64,000 nucleotides of DNA from Phaeodactylum tricornutum CCAP 1055/1 (lineage: Eukaryota > Bacillariophyta > Bacillariophyceae > Surirellales > Neidiaceae), in the NCBI RefSeq assembly GCF_000150955.2, contig NC_011676.1, positions 268,419-332,418 on the forward strand, in the 5' to 3' direction. Below the pieces are notes generated by a model, which was given only the letters and a program-made list of their open reading frames with translations, had not been told where the DNA came from and did no database searches. Both the position numbers and the translations under genes were made by a program. Positions within the stretch are counted from its first letter, which is position 1; each line of letters begins with the position of its first letter. Below are positions 19,310 through 30,309 of this stretch, piece by piece.

Positions 19310-22300
19310 GTACCTGCCCAACCCAATGGAAATCAGCCCCACGCCACTAGCCACTTCTCACGCACGTTTCCTGTACGATTGATAGCCATTGAGCACATGG
19401 CGGTAATTCACTGCGCCGATCTCAATGGCAGTGTCATTCAGGTGGGACAGGTGGCACGGCACTTTACGGACGCCGTGGGCAAGGTCCGAACCCTCCGGCA
19501 CCAGGTACGCGAAGTACAGAACGCACTCGGGGCCAACGCTCCCCGATCCTCCAATCCCAACGAAGCCACCTTGTCTACACCACTGCGTACCACGCCCCGC
19601 TCCCACAACAACGCCGCCGCCACCAGTCTCCGCGAACTATGGCTCAAGAAATTGGAATGCGAAGCAACCCTGGCCCTCTTGGATCGGTTGGACGTCATAC
19701 GGGCCGCCCCGGCCAAATTCGATCGACTCGTGCAAGGCAACCCCATGGTCCCTTGTCGTATCGGAGCAGCCGTACTCATACTCTCACAGGCACTGACTGT
19801 CATGTTTGCCGATGATGTGGCGCAAGTACAGGCTCTCCACAAGATTATGGAACAATTGTTGTTGCGCAAACAAAAGGCGGAAGAAATTGTGTGGGACACT
19901 CTCGCGGACGTGCTCTATTTGCGCACGGCCAACGGCACGCTGCCGCAAAAAGTCACCCCCCAACACCAGAATGCCGTCGAACACAAGAACGTTTCCGGTG
20001 GACACTCCGTCTCGTCGGAATCACGACGCAGTGGAGCCCGCAGCCGGGTAGCCTTCCGCATACCGGCACCCGCCACGCCGCTCATGCACGCCACCCGCAG
20101 TCGCGACGGCATGGTCAATCCCTTTGTCAGTGCCAATCTGCATTACACCCTCGACCACAATGACGACTTGGACCACGACTCGGTCGTCTCCGATGCGTCA
20201 CACGCTAGTTTATTCAGTATCGAAGACTGGGACGATGACAATTCCCTGGCCGGTGGTGCCGGACAACCCCACCACGCACGCACCGCGTCATCGAGCGGAT
20301 CCGTGGGCAGTACGGAAGCCGGTGGTGCGACCAAGACACACGCGTCCCCGCGGAATACACGGCGTACCATGATTCCCATTCCCATGATGGAAGTCGAACT
20401 CGATTTGGAAGCCGACGAACGCCGGTGTTTGGAAGACTTTGCCTTGTCCATGCTGGGTCGATCCCGCCAACAACCGACCGCCACCACACCAAGAGACCGT
20501 CATCCCCATGGTGTTCGAACCCCGCGCTACAACGATCCCGTCCTGGCCTTGCGAATTCTAGCCGATTGCCTCACGCATTTGCAGCGCTTGGACGATTTGG
20601 AACGCGTCCTACACGAATCCTTGCCCAAGGAAATTCGTGCCATTATTCAACGCGAACAGATTCACACTTTTGCGCGGTTGGAGAAATCGCGACCTAAAAG
20701 TATTCGGGAAACCAAGGCGGACACGATGCAAGAATTTCGTCGCCATTTAGCCGCGCTCTTGTCCGCCTTTGGAAACGTCATGGTCCGACTCTCGCATTTG
20801 GCCCAAATTGTGCGCTTTCGAATCGTAAGTGTTTGGTGTCGTGCGCATAGTACTATTCCTTTTCGTCGGATCGGTAGATTTAGAGACCCGCTCACGCCTA
20901 TTTCTGTTGAGTTTTATAGAGTGCGGATCGAGAATTGGCGCAGAAAATGGAATCTCCCAGCTCCTTTCTACGGTCCGTCTTGTCCACAGCCTACGAAATC
21001 ATGCAACGCGAAATCAAAGAATTTCTTAAGGCGTGTCTCGTTCCTTCGGATCAGTCCCATAACGGCGTCGATGCCGCCATGGGTAAGCGGTCGAGTGGTT
21101 ACGAGCGGGGGTTGTTCTCGCTCGGCATTGTCGAGTCCGAAAGCGCCAACAAGGACCTGGCGTCGACCCAGAAGCAGAGTGCAACGCGCAGCAACGTGAT
21201 GGAAATGACGGCCAGCAAGTTCGTGGCATCGGTGCTCTTTTCCAAAACCAAAAGCGAGCCTAATGTACGCCACGCGTTAACGTTCCGACGCAGTATAGCC
21301 CGGTGGACTATGGAAAACGAAGCCATGAAGAATGAATTGGCCGTGTTGACGGGAGAGGACCCATCATCGCCTTCATTTCGGGCGGCCGGTTACGAAATGG
21401 CCATCACATATTTGGACAATATTTTACAAAAGGATTTGTTGCCTACTATGCAAGAGCAGGCCGTCAACGGCACCGTCCGTGGCTTGGAACGCCGCGACGC
21501 CTTTGATCCAATTTTGGATCGGGGCCTGTACGCACGACCGAATTCGAGCGAACCGCAGGATGTCGACATGTGCGCCGCCTGCCAAGTTTTGTACGACGAG
21601 ACAGCTCCACTGTTTGTGGCGTTGCATCGTTTACCCCGCGGCGGTGAAATGTATTTGCCGACGGTGGCCGTTCTGGAGCACGTCGTTTTAACTTTCAGGT
21701 CGCGCATCAAGAAGCAGATCGCCGAACTGTGCGAAAAGAAAACAGCGCTTCAAGTGCTATTGATGGACGGGACGGATGGTGTTTCAGCGGCATCGGTACT
21801 GGAAAGACGCCGTCCGTTTGCTCTACTTCAGCGTGCCTATGCACATGGCGAGACTTTGGAAATAGCCCCGGCCGTGGACGAAGGAAAGAAACAGTCGGGT
21901 ATTTTGCCGTTGTCACCTCCAGTAAAGGATTCCGCCCCACGCCAGAGTATTGGCGATCTCAAAACCGACACTCCCGTGGAAGATCTTGCGGACGATGTTG
22001 AGGGGGAAACCAAGGTTTTCGATCTCGAGCTCTCGTTCCTTGGCCAGTACCTCGACTTTGCGGGTGATGACAAATTGAAGGAAGTCATTTGTTCAGACGA
22101 AGAGCTCATGAAGAGTGCGACTCTTGCCCATGGCTTGCTGAAACTCGCTACCCTTTTGGACAATCGGCTGATGGTGCGTGGAACATCTGGTTACCAAAAG
22201 CCGCTCACATCTACCCGAGCCCTTCGCGAAGCAATCAAGACCATCCGAGACAGTGGCTTTAAGTTGGCCAAATTTTGTCGTCTGGACATGATTTTGCAAA

Positions 22301-22839
22301 CTACTAGTAGACTTTCGAAGGTGTGCACGAGTTCAACACTAGTGGCACACGACGCGGTTCGTATTCCATCGAGCGTCAATGATCTTGGTGAATATATGAC
22401 AGGCGCCAGTGACAACTTACGGGAGGCTTGTGGCAACGCCGTAACAGCATACATTCTGTCATCTCTGGAGCAATACATTCCACACTGTTTGATGGAGACG
22501 GTCCGAGTCCTGGCTAAGGGCAAAGGAATTATCACGCGTGCTCCCTTGACAATGAATGGAATTGAAGCCTTGGATCGCAGTGGATCAGTTTTGTACCGTG
22601 ATTTGAAGGGTGCTACAAGTTTCGACAATTCATTCTGGGACGTGGAACTAGCTGCTTATTCCTTCGAGCAGTCCGCAAGCATGATGGCAATGATGGAGCT
22701 AGAAATGGAGGAGCTAGAGGCGTTCTATGCTTCAAACAAGGACGACTTTCAAGACGAAGACTTTGAACTCATGTTTGGTATGACTGGACCACGACGAAAG
22801 GGTAATGTCGGCAGATTCCATATGCTGAAACGCCGTTAG
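18923..22839 (+). CDS. SEC8: Exocyst complex component SEC8 (EXOC4-like)
   Basis: Three exons, 18923-19196, 19386-20824 and 20920-22839, give 1210 residues. Intron phases (1, then 0) match exactly. The SEC8 N-terminal signature lies at about residues 100-230: VGQVARHFTDAVGKVRTLRHQ, then LRELWLKKLECEATLALLDR followed by DVIRAAPAKFDRLV. This coiled region is the part that packs in the exocyst core and is the family's most conserved stretch. The middle (about 290-480) is acidic/Ser-rich and less conserved; the C-terminal half is all-helical, with ATAYILSSLEQYIP-like segments. SEC8 helps tether secretory vesicles to the plasma membrane. The length is somewhat longer than animal SEC8 (about 975), because of the Ser/Gly-rich insert. 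The first ATG in frame is used. Confidence 0.8.
19270..19307 (+). repeat. (GT)n microsatellite in SEC8 intron 1
   Basis: About 19 uninterrupted GT units directly after a TATATATATGTATAG tract. It lies within the 189-bp intron, upstream of the used acceptor (GATTGATAG/CC at 19385/19386). Likely polymorphic. Confidence 0.9.
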
Positions 22840-24847
22840 AAGTCATCACCGCGATGTGAGTTTGTAATTTGTTTTGTGCAAATTGAGAGCAAAGGAGGGA
22901 ATGATGAAATACCGCACAATACAAGGATCGATAGGACTGAACTTCTGTCATGTTGATTATTACGGACTGTTTGACTCCCCAGCTACAATCAAGTCTACAA
23001 TTCCGTCTCTTCTTTCAAAATCACTGCTCACAATGCTGCTTCCTGCGCTTGCTTTATAGTTGTATCATGCGCGTCGACACAATTTTTGGAAAAGGAGGTT
23101 TCTTGGGGATGTCCAAACAAACTAGCTTCAATGTGTTCAACCTTTATTAGTTGAAAAAGCCTTTCTTGTTAATGTAAATCCCCTCTCAAAGGTTGCAGCA
23201 TGACTTGTGCTTACAGTCAGCATTTGGCAAACTTGAACTTGATAGTATTGCTTGACTGAGAACAATAATTTGCGGCTAGCTTTTTCTCCGAAGTCAAAAA
23301 GCCTTTGGTAGTTTTTGCCCTTGACACATTATCCTTGTCTATGCCTGCTTGCAGATGTTGCTCACGTTCAACCCAAAAAATATCCTTGACTCAACTGGGC
23401 TCTCTCTATAAAAAGAAATTGGCAGCAGCTGTCAGTAGTGGATACACTTGCAGAGACAGCCCGTCCATATAAACTATGGTAAGCTATGTCTCAGTACCTC
23501 CACAATGTCCCAAACAGTGAAAGCTAAGTCCACCACGCCACTGTAAAGCCCAGCACAATGATGAGCAGGTGCTCGTCCAAGCCTTCTAGCGCAACACCCA
23601 CATCTTACTTATTATCGGCTCCACCCTTGCCAACCGTCTTGATGTGTTGTCAACCGTTCACAACATAGACTGCAGAGTGCCCCACTTGTTCAACTAGCAG
23701 TTTGTGGTTCACCATGTCCGTTTTATAAACTGATTCTACGTTGGGTACAAACATGCTAACACCAAGAACACTGATTTTCAAAGAGCAGTGTTCAGCCAGA
23801 TTTGCAGCCAAATGTACCAATATTGGTGGAGTTTTGGTTCAGTTCTATGATTGGATTTTGCCAGCTCCATCACCTGATGGTCTTTGGAGCAATGTATCAA
23901 AAACTGTTTGCGGGACCTAGAATAAAAACATGGAAAGTATCCATTGGACATGGTACTATCAATCCCACAGTGTTTCTGAAAGAACTTATCTTTTACATGT
24001 TTGCTAGGAGAACCAACAAATGCCATCCAGGGATGCTTTGTCAAGGGAGAGTATCAAGGGATGGCAAATGTACCGTCTGCGATATCTGACTGACGATGAT
24101 GACTTGCGGAGTGTCAATGCTAGACACACAATACTAACAGTGCTGGACTACAATGAACTGTTTGCCTCACCCGCTGGTATAGAGCCGAGGTTTTACGGGT
24201 AGACCTCCTTTCAAAAAACTTGCTTGCGACACGCTTCCTTCACTTTGTTTACCGTCAATTATTTTCGGAAATCTACAGTCTTGTCAAACTGCCAGTCTCA
24301 CTATCTTCAATACCAATAGGTAGATCAGTGACGAAGAATTTATTGATAGTTTCGCCAAGTTTATAAAATATCATCGTGAACGGTTCTCCTGCCAAAGCTT
24401 GTCATTCTCTAGTTTTGAATGCAGACGGGATTTGGAAAAAAATATGAGTTAGCGAAGGTAGACTCGAGAGCTCTCTGGCGACATTTACAGTAAGTTAGTC
24501 TCCTCGAATAACTATGATAAAGGTTTTTGTTTGGACTTTTCTGAAACTCAAAGCAGAGATGATATAGAGTAGCCTATTTGACTGGGACGATTGGATGTCA
24601 TATCTAGTATGCTGCAATGACCTAGCTCTTGTCGCATATTACAGTGACCATCGCCACAATCTGATATTTCATGGTCACAGTCAGCCAACTGACGTGACCA
24701 CGTACTTCGGCGTGTTTCACATTTTGATTTCCAACGTGATTTCTGACGTCTCGTGCCTGCTCCTTACGGATGATCAGTACGGGTTGGCGGAAGACCCATT
24801 CTCTCGCATTCAATAAAGAAAGCCCGAAAGCAAACTTTGGTCTTGGC
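22840..24847. other. 2-kb gene-poor gap
   Basis: Low-GC sequence with stops in all frames every few dozen codons. Two overlapping open frames at 23778-24089 (one per strand) and one at 24020-24202 resemble nothing I know. A decayed mobile element is possible but I see no terminal repeats or recognisable motif. From 24639 to 24686 lie two motif copies belonging to the MATE promoter. Confidence 0.5.
24639..24686 (+). promoter_or_regulatory. TTACAGTGACC and TCACAGTCAGCC pair
   Basis: A pair of recurrent-motif copies 160-210 bp upstream of the MATE start. The 12-mer TCACAGTCAGCC (24675-24686) recurs exactly at 62883-62894 upstream of another gene. Confidence 0.4.
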
Positions 24848-26533
24848 ATGAGGTTTCTGTTTGTGTGCGTCCTATCCGGACTTTGTGGGACGACAAACGC
24901 CTTTGTGCCGAGCGTGCGATCGGCAGCTTCACTTCACGGTCGCGACTCGCTGCAAACCCAGGCCGAAAAGGTATCCCGCAGATGGTCTAATCTTAACGAT
25001 GTTGAAGACGACTTATTCGATCCCTTGCGTGATCGTCTGTCGAACATGAACGCTACTATCGTTGCTCCTGAAGCGACGGAAACGGATGTGGTGGACAACA
25101 CTCTCTTGAATTTGGTCGTTGATTCTGATCGGGAGCCGCACCCCTTGGGCTGGAAACGACGTCTGACGCAAGCCCTGTCCGGTCGGAAAGCCGGTAGGCA
25201 ACTGGACAAGCTGATTTTGAGTACATCTATCCCTTCTATGATTAATCTGGCCGTAGTGCCACTCGTCAATTCTGTTGATACCTTTTGGGTGGGTCGCATG
25301 GGGAGCGCACTGGCCTTGGCCGGACAGGCGGCGGCAAATCAGGCCTTTTTTACCATATTCTTCCTAGTGAACTACTTGCCAACAATTACCGCACCTTTGG
25401 TAGCGTCGGCCGTCGGATCCGGCAACCAAGACGAAGCGCGGGCCAGGGTCTGCGAAAGTCTCTTCTTATGCAACGTCTTGGGATTGATGGGCACATTAAG
25501 TCTGACGCTCTTTCCGCAGTGGGGTTTGAGCATGGTGCTGCAGGATGGCGCTCCCGCTATGGAGTACGCGGTTCCCTACTTACGCCTTCGAGCTTTGAGT
25601 ATGATGCCGGCTCTGTGGTCGTCGAGCGGCTTTGCAGCGTATCGCGGACTGCTAAACACGGTGACGCCGCTCAAGGTCAGTCTGGCAACCAATTTGGTGA
25701 ATCTGGTGCTGGATCCACTCTTTATCTTTCGGACACCACTTGGTTTTGTCGGAGCAGCGCTAGCGACGGCCATTTCAGAAACGTGCTCCGGAATAGTCTA
25801 CTTACGACTATTGATGAAACGTCAACTTGCCAGTATCAAACTTCTCTTGCGCCCGCCTTCGATGAAGGCATTGATGCCCCTGCTTCAAGGTGGCGCTTCC
25901 ATGCTGGGACGCCAATTAGCCTTGAACGTTGGATTTATTTCGGCTGCCCGTCGTGCTCAGAGCATGGACCCGTCGGGTGTGTCGGCCGCAGCTTATGGTA
26001 TAGTAATGCAAATGTATTCGGTGGGAATTGTGGTGCACGTCGCAATGCAGGGAACGGCCGCCGCACTGGTACCATCTACATTGGCAAGAGAAGGCAAGGA
26101 TGCTGCCCGGAAAGTGGCCGATCGTGTCATGATTTGGGGTTCCATCGTTGGCGTTTTGTTAGGATTGACCCAGTACTTGGCGCTTCCCTTTCTGGTCCCT
26201 CTCTTTTCAACTCTACCAGAGGTACAAGAAGCCGTCAAAGTTCCCGCGCTACTAGCGGCTCTCTTGCACGTTATCAACGGTGCAGTGTTTGCTGGAGAGG
26301 GGACTATGCTCGGACTAGGATCCTATCGCGACTTGATGCTTTTAACGGCAGGGAGCGTTGGGGCACTCGTGGGCTGCTTGTCCTCGCCGCTGGGTGCGAG
26401 ATTGGACGGAATTTTGCTGTCCATGATGGTGTTTTGCGGAACTCAGGGCATAGCTGTTGTAACGCACTACCTCAAATTTGGCCCTTTAGCCGTTCGGCGG
26501 CAGAGTAAGCGAACGCTCATGCCTAAACTATAG
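24848..26533 (+). CDS. Plastid-targeted MATE family transporter
   Basis: 561 residues in one exon, starting at Met 24848. An in-frame ATG at 24770 exists, but the later Met puts a clear signal peptide at the N-terminus (FLFVCVLSGLCGTTNA) followed by F-V-P-S-V, the ASAFAP-like site that diatoms use for plastid import; a Ser/Arg-rich transit stretch follows. From about residue 120 the protein has two bundles of six helices typical of the multidrug and toxic compound extrusion family: NSVDTFWVGRMGSALALAGQA (helix 2), NLVLDPLFIF, and LGAAL/GLGSYR-like loops in the second half. Such carriers export organic cations or metabolites in exchange for protons or Na+; the substrate is unknown. It resembles plant chloroplast EDS5/citrate-type MATE proteins in layout, which is only a suggestion. 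Confidence 0.88.
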   Translation: MRFLFVCVLSGLCGTTNAFVPSVRSAASLHGRDSLQTQAEKVSRRWSNLNDVEDDLFDPLRDRLSNMNATIVAPEATETDVVDNTLLNLVVDSDREPHPLGWKRRLTQALSGRKAGRQLDKLILSTSIPSMINLAVVPLVNSVDTFWVGRMGSALALAGQAAANQAFFTIFFLVNYLPTITAPLVASAVGSGNQDEARARVCESLFLCNVLGLMGTLSLTLFPQWGLSMVLQDGAPAMEYAVPYLRLRALSMMPALWSSSGFAAYRGLLNTVTPLKVSLATNLVNLVLDPLFIFRTPLGFVGAALATAISETCSGIVYLRLLMKRQLASIKLLLRPPSMKALMPLLQGGASMLGRQLALNVGFISAARRAQSMDPSGVSAAAYGIVMQMYSVGIVVHVAMQGTAAALVPSTLAREGKDAARKVADRVMIWGSIVGVLLGLTQYLALPFLVPLFSTLPEVQEAVKVPALLAALLHVINGAVFAGEGTMLGLGSYRDLMLLTAGSVGALVGCLSSPLGARLDGILLSMMVFCGTQGIAVVTHYLKFGPLAVRRQSKRTLMPKL

Positions 26534-26702
26534 AGGTGTCACTCCGTAACTGTACACTTAAGACGAGATTGTACACTAGTACATGCATAACCTCATGAAG
26601 TACTGGCTTTAAGTGGTCTACTCTAGAGATATCTCTGTAGTACGCTTGTAGCAGGGTGGAAGGTCGCCGCGTTTGAGAAAAGATGCACTCCCTCAAAGGC
26701 CG

Positions 26703-27638
26703 TCATGACACCCTTTTTTTGGCTTTTCGATCCGCAAGATACTGAAAGAAATCGTCGATTTGGAACAGCAGCCAAGGCACTGCCAGTAGCCCAAGAAGAG
26801 TCGATAGCAAGGTCAATGGAATAGTATTCCAAACGTGCTCCGGAACAAACGATATTCCGTCATGCACTGCGTCCGCCACAAATAGAAGCGGACCCGGTAA
26901 ACGGCTCAAAATCCATGCATACGCCGCTTCGATGCTCAGCTCAATTCGATTAGCAATAGAAGAATGCTCGTCCAGGTCCGTTATGATGCCGTACACGACG
27001 TTGAATAGCCAACATATCCCGTCCAGAACCTTCTGCGCCAACAGAGGGACGATTAACAGCGTCATGCTCCATTGGGCCGTGACACGCAACAAAACGTTGC
27101 TAAAGAGAACCATCATAACTTCACGAAATTCTTCCTTATCCAAGCTGTTCGAGTTATCCGTATCCATTTTGACAAAAATAGCGTGACAACGTTCACGTCC
27201 CAGAGGCCGACAAGCTGCCGGACCGGCATACGTACCTAGCTTCAAATGAATCAGTAATAGACCGGAATACAACTCCTTTTCGTCCACTGCTCCTGAGCCG
27301 TCCTGATCCACCACTTCAAAAGCTGAGTCGCACATTTTCTGAAAATACCGTGTGCGGCACAACCACGAAACTCTGGTGGAACGATCGTCGGTGTTCGCAG
27401 ACGATGCAGGACTACGGTCTTGCGTACTGGAGAATTCTCTCTTCAGGATACTTTTTTTGGGCATTATGGGGGTCGCGATCGGAGGAGGAGGAGGCGGAGC
27501 CTGTGACGCTTTCGTATTCTTACCGCTAGAACTCTTGGGAACAGGTGTTTTGGGTTTGCTCTTCTTGAGGAATCGGGCGAAGAAACCCTTACGTTTGCCG
27601 CCCTCCTGGTGATTGGCCTTGGTATCGTTCGCCGCCAT
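26703..27638 (-). CDS. EF-hand calcium-binding membrane protein (paralogue B)
   Basis: 311 residues from Met 27638 (the open frame begins with TTG upstream). A basic and Pro-rich head (APPPPPP, KKSILKREF) precedes two canonical EF-hands: DQDGSGAVDEKE and DTDNSNSLDKEE. Between them lies YAGPAACRPLGRERC, matching YAGAAACYPPTRATV in paralogue A at 7428-8039. Hydrophobic helices follow (MTLLIVPLLAQKVLDGICWLF; LTLLSTLLGLLAVPWLLF). It ends with a basic KAKKRVS. The gene converges on the MATE gene with a 169-bp gap. Together with paralogue A this defines a small family of EF-hand proteins with C-terminal membrane helices; a calcium-signalling role is inferred. Confidence 0.78.
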   Translation of the reverse strand: MAANDTKANHQEGGKRKGFFARFLKKSKPKTPVPKSSSGKNTKASQAPPPPPPIATPIMPKKSILKREFSSTQDRSPASSANTDDRSTRVSWLCRTRYFQKMCDSAFEVVDQDGSGAVDEKELYSGLLLIHLKLGTYAGPAACRPLGRERCHAIFVKMDTDNSNSLDKEEFREVMMVLFSNVLLRVTAQWSMTLLIVPLLAQKVLDGICWLFNVVYGIITDLDEHSSIANRIELSIEAAYAWILSRLPGPLLFVADAVHDGISFVPEHVWNTIPLTLLSTLLGLLAVPWLLFQIDDFFQYLADRKAKKRVS

Positions 27639-27740
27639 TGTGCAAAACTGTGGCAGCACTGCAATATGAATGACGTTTACAAGTTCAGCTTGCTTCGCAA
27701 AAAGAACGAGAGAAAGGTTCAACTGCTAACTACTAATACA

Positions 27741-28075
27741 ATGATCGTCACGTCGCTCTTTTCTTCGGGCCTGCGGATTGCACAAGCTCGATCCCGCTTT
27801 TTAATCTTCCCTAAGTCGCCGGTTCGAGGTGTGTCTGTCGTAACCGCCCACCGCGAGATCCAACTTGGCGATAACTCGATTTCGATTTCAAATATTAATC
27901 CCAATCTGGCACAACACATAATCATTTCGGACAAGACGACGACATACTATCCACACTCGGTGAGACTAACTAACGGTGACTAACTGCAACGAAAGAGTTT
28001 CTGGCAACGCTAACGTTACAGTTTCTTCACTTTCCTGAGATAGCGTATTGCAATAGCTGTTCGTTAAGAAAGTAG
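27741..28075 (+). CDS. Possible small two-exon gene with mitochondrial-type presequence
   Basis: ATG at 27741, exon 1 to 27959, then a 62-bp candidate intron (GTGAGA...TTACAG, with two CTAAC branch-like sites) and exon 2 28022-28075, phase 0, giving 90 residues. The head is Arg/Ser/Phe-rich with no acidic residue for 40 residues, like a mitochondrial presequence. NINPNLAQ later faintly recalls the N-terminus of alanine aminotransferases, but nothing of that enzyme follows, so this could be a gene fragment. No family is recognised; evidence is the splice phase and presequence-like composition only. Confidence 0.25.
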
Positions 28076-29001
28076 TTCTTTGGGTTTTGTCGGCAATTGT
28101 TTTTGAAGGGAACGCGACACTTGAGGTGAAAGCACTTCGACGGCAGGTGCTAATGACCGAGCCACCGTATCGACGTGGGTTGAGGGGAGGACAAACAAGA
28201 GTTAGCCGTTTGACTACTAGCAGTGTACACCGTTTCAGCAAAACGGTTTGAACCACCGGACCCGGGAGAGAAGAGTGACCCCCAAAACTCATCTTGGTGT
28301 TGAGAAAGCGAGTAACGACGGTTCCGTGTGGCCTAGCGCGCGGGTCCGTGAAAATTGATTCCCACAGTACGCAATTGAGGAATGGGATACACGGGAGATA
28401 GAATGTAGACACGTGGCCGAGGGCGGATTGTGGGGCTGGTTTGACGCACGCCCTAGTAACTCAACAGTGGAGAAAAACGAACTAGAGTTCGTAGTTGGCG
28501 AGGAGACTGAGTGCCGTCTTGGGGTTCACACAAGATATCGGCACGAGTATTGTGATACCGGGAAAAAACTGTTAACATCAATGTGCAAAGGAGGTGTTTT
28601 TCAGGAGCACGTGGTTGTCAACGGTGGTAGCCCTGGCCAAGACTGCCAGACGTGGGATACTGCAGTAAACTATGAGATGGCCATAGATAAGGGCGTTGCT
28701 CTTGAGGAGTTGGCAAAGTGGTGTGATGGGTGTCAGGAAGATCCTCTTTGAGGCACCAACAAGAATTGGGGAACTCCGGGAGAGGGCAGTTAAGTGCGTG
28801 TGAAGTTACAAACAGACGTAAGCGACCTCAACACTATACAAATTTAGAGAGAAGTCATGTATATAGTTTTAGTATGGCTTCATAGTAAAGATGACTGGAA
28901 CCACTGCTGCATAGCCAACAATTGAAAAATACTGGGGTAACGAACAAGGCGTAGCGCAAGAACACTTCTATTTACAGGAAGAGCCTCGTCGCGACCATGT
29001 A
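28076..29001. other. Intergenic region, no supported gene
   Basis: About 0.9 kb. Two open frames (27966-28412 minus and 28413-28751 plus) start with GTG and lack recognisable motifs, so neither is called. Probably 3' flank of the DUF676 gene and spacer. Confidence 0.45.
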
Positions 29002-30309
29002 CTATAACTCTTCGCGTAAGATATCTTGAATTAAATCAGATGCGAGCTGATCCATAATGGGTTGTCCCGCTGCATTCAACTTGGAATATACGTCGTTCTT
29101 GGAATTCGCTACGAGCACAGTGTGACCGAAAGGAGCATGCCATCGTCCCCAATCCAGACCCGCCAAAGATGCCAATAGTTCCCGGGACGTATACGTTTTT
29201 GATCGGTGCGCACTATCCGAGCTCCAGGCATCTTTAGTGTGAAAAGGCAACGGCACCGATGGGAGACTCCCTCTCACATCGCAAAATACTTTAGTCCAGC
29301 CCAAAGCATCCAAACGACGCGAGAGGTCTTCGCAAGTGGCCGGAGACTCATCCGAACCCCCGCTATCGAATTTATCATCCACATACTTTGGCGTCTCGAC
29401 GATCAACTCAACGAAAGAGGAGTTTTCTTGAAAAGCTACCCTTCGATGAGTTGAGTCAGTATCAGCCAAAAATCCAGCTGTGGCAGTAGGCACTTGGAAG
29501 TCGGTTGAATACGCATTGGCATAGGCGATTCGTTTGGCAAACGATCGGAGGGGATCCAGAAATTTTTTTTGGGTCGCCAAATTTTGAATTACTTCCGTGT
29601 AGCGAAAAAGATCCAAACCAGTGGGTTTCAGCACTTTGGCTACAATGTACTCCGCCGCGCGTGGTAGTGGCAGGTAAGTGTATCTGCTGACTCCCAAATG
29701 CGGTGTGGCTGTGGTGCAGAAGACTCTGGGAATGACTCTGGAACTCTTTTGGGAGATTTTATCGTTGGAAAGGCTACACTGTTGCAAAGCATCAATCTGG
29801 CTCAGCGCATAACGTGCGTATAAACCACCCAAGGAGTTCCCGACAAACGAGAGCGATACGTCGCGTCGTGATGCATCACTCTCCATTGCGTCGCAGAGTA
29901 TTTTATTCACTTCGCCTGCCAGTCGTTTTCCACCAGCTTCAATTCCGTCACTTGTTCGCCCATCGTTCGCTTCGGCGCTGTGTACATAAAATATTATGGC
30001 TGGGTCGTCTGCTTCTATTGTGGACGCTTGTCGCTCCATTGTCGATTGAAGATATGCAAGTTCCGATGGGTTTCCCATCCAACCGTGTACCAATATTACT
30101 ACATGAACTTGTTGCACGGTATTGGGGAGAATCCTGATCGTTCGCTTTCTTGGCCCGGGGATGGAAGATGACGAAAATGTGCCGAGATTGGAGAGTGTGG
30201 ATCCCATTTCCGTAACGGCTCGCCAGGTACTGCTACTCCGGTTGAATAGAGCACTGACAATGGACGCCATGAGCAAACTAGCGAGTGAACCAGACCACAA
30301 CACATTCAT
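29002..30309 (-). CDS. DUF676-family lipase-like serine hydrolase
   Basis: 435 residues, one exon. An alpha/beta-hydrolase core starts at HVVILVHGWMGNPSELAYL (about 68-86; the HG oxyanion element) and has the nucleophile elbow G-N-S-L-G-G at about 158, in the context VSLSFVGNSLGGLYARYAL. This layout, including the early HGxxG and long insertions after TTATPHLGV, is that of DUF676/ROG1-type putative lipases. The likely catalytic His is in the C-terminal FGHTVLVAN, and the Asp is not assigned. The first 30 residues are hydrophobic (SGSLASLLMASIVSALF), a signal anchor or signal peptide. Substrate unknown; acylglycerol or other ester hydrolysis is inferred. Confidence 0.82.
   Translation of the reverse strand: MNVLWSGSLASLLMASIVSALFNRSSSTWRAVTEMGSTLSNLGTFSSSSIPGPRKRTIRILPNTVQQVHVVILVHGWMGNPSELAYLQSTMERQASTIEADDPAIIFYVHSAEANDGRTSDGIEAGGKRLAGEVNKILCDAMESDASRRDVSLSFVGNSLGGLYARYALSQIDALQQCSLSNDKISQKSSRVIPRVFCTTATPHLGVSRYTYLPLPRAAEYIVAKVLKPTGLDLFRYTEVIQNLATQKKFLDPLRSFAKRIAYANAYSTDFQVPTATAGFLADTDSTHRRVAFQENSSFVELIVETPKYVDDKFDSGGSDESPATCEDLSRRLDALGWTKVFCDVRGSLPSVPLPFHTKDAWSSDSAHRSKTYTSRELLASLAGLDWGRWHAPFGHTVLVANSKNDVYSKLNAAGQPIMDQLASDLIQDILREEL

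Noticed and set aside
23778-24089. Overlapping plus and minus frames, possible transposase
   Set aside because: I considered a transposase because of Cys-rich text near 24040, but no catalytic motif, terminal repeat or target duplication is visible.
27966-28751. Two open frames (148 codons on minus, 112 on plus)
   Set aside because: Both start with GTG, have mixed composition and no recognisable motif.
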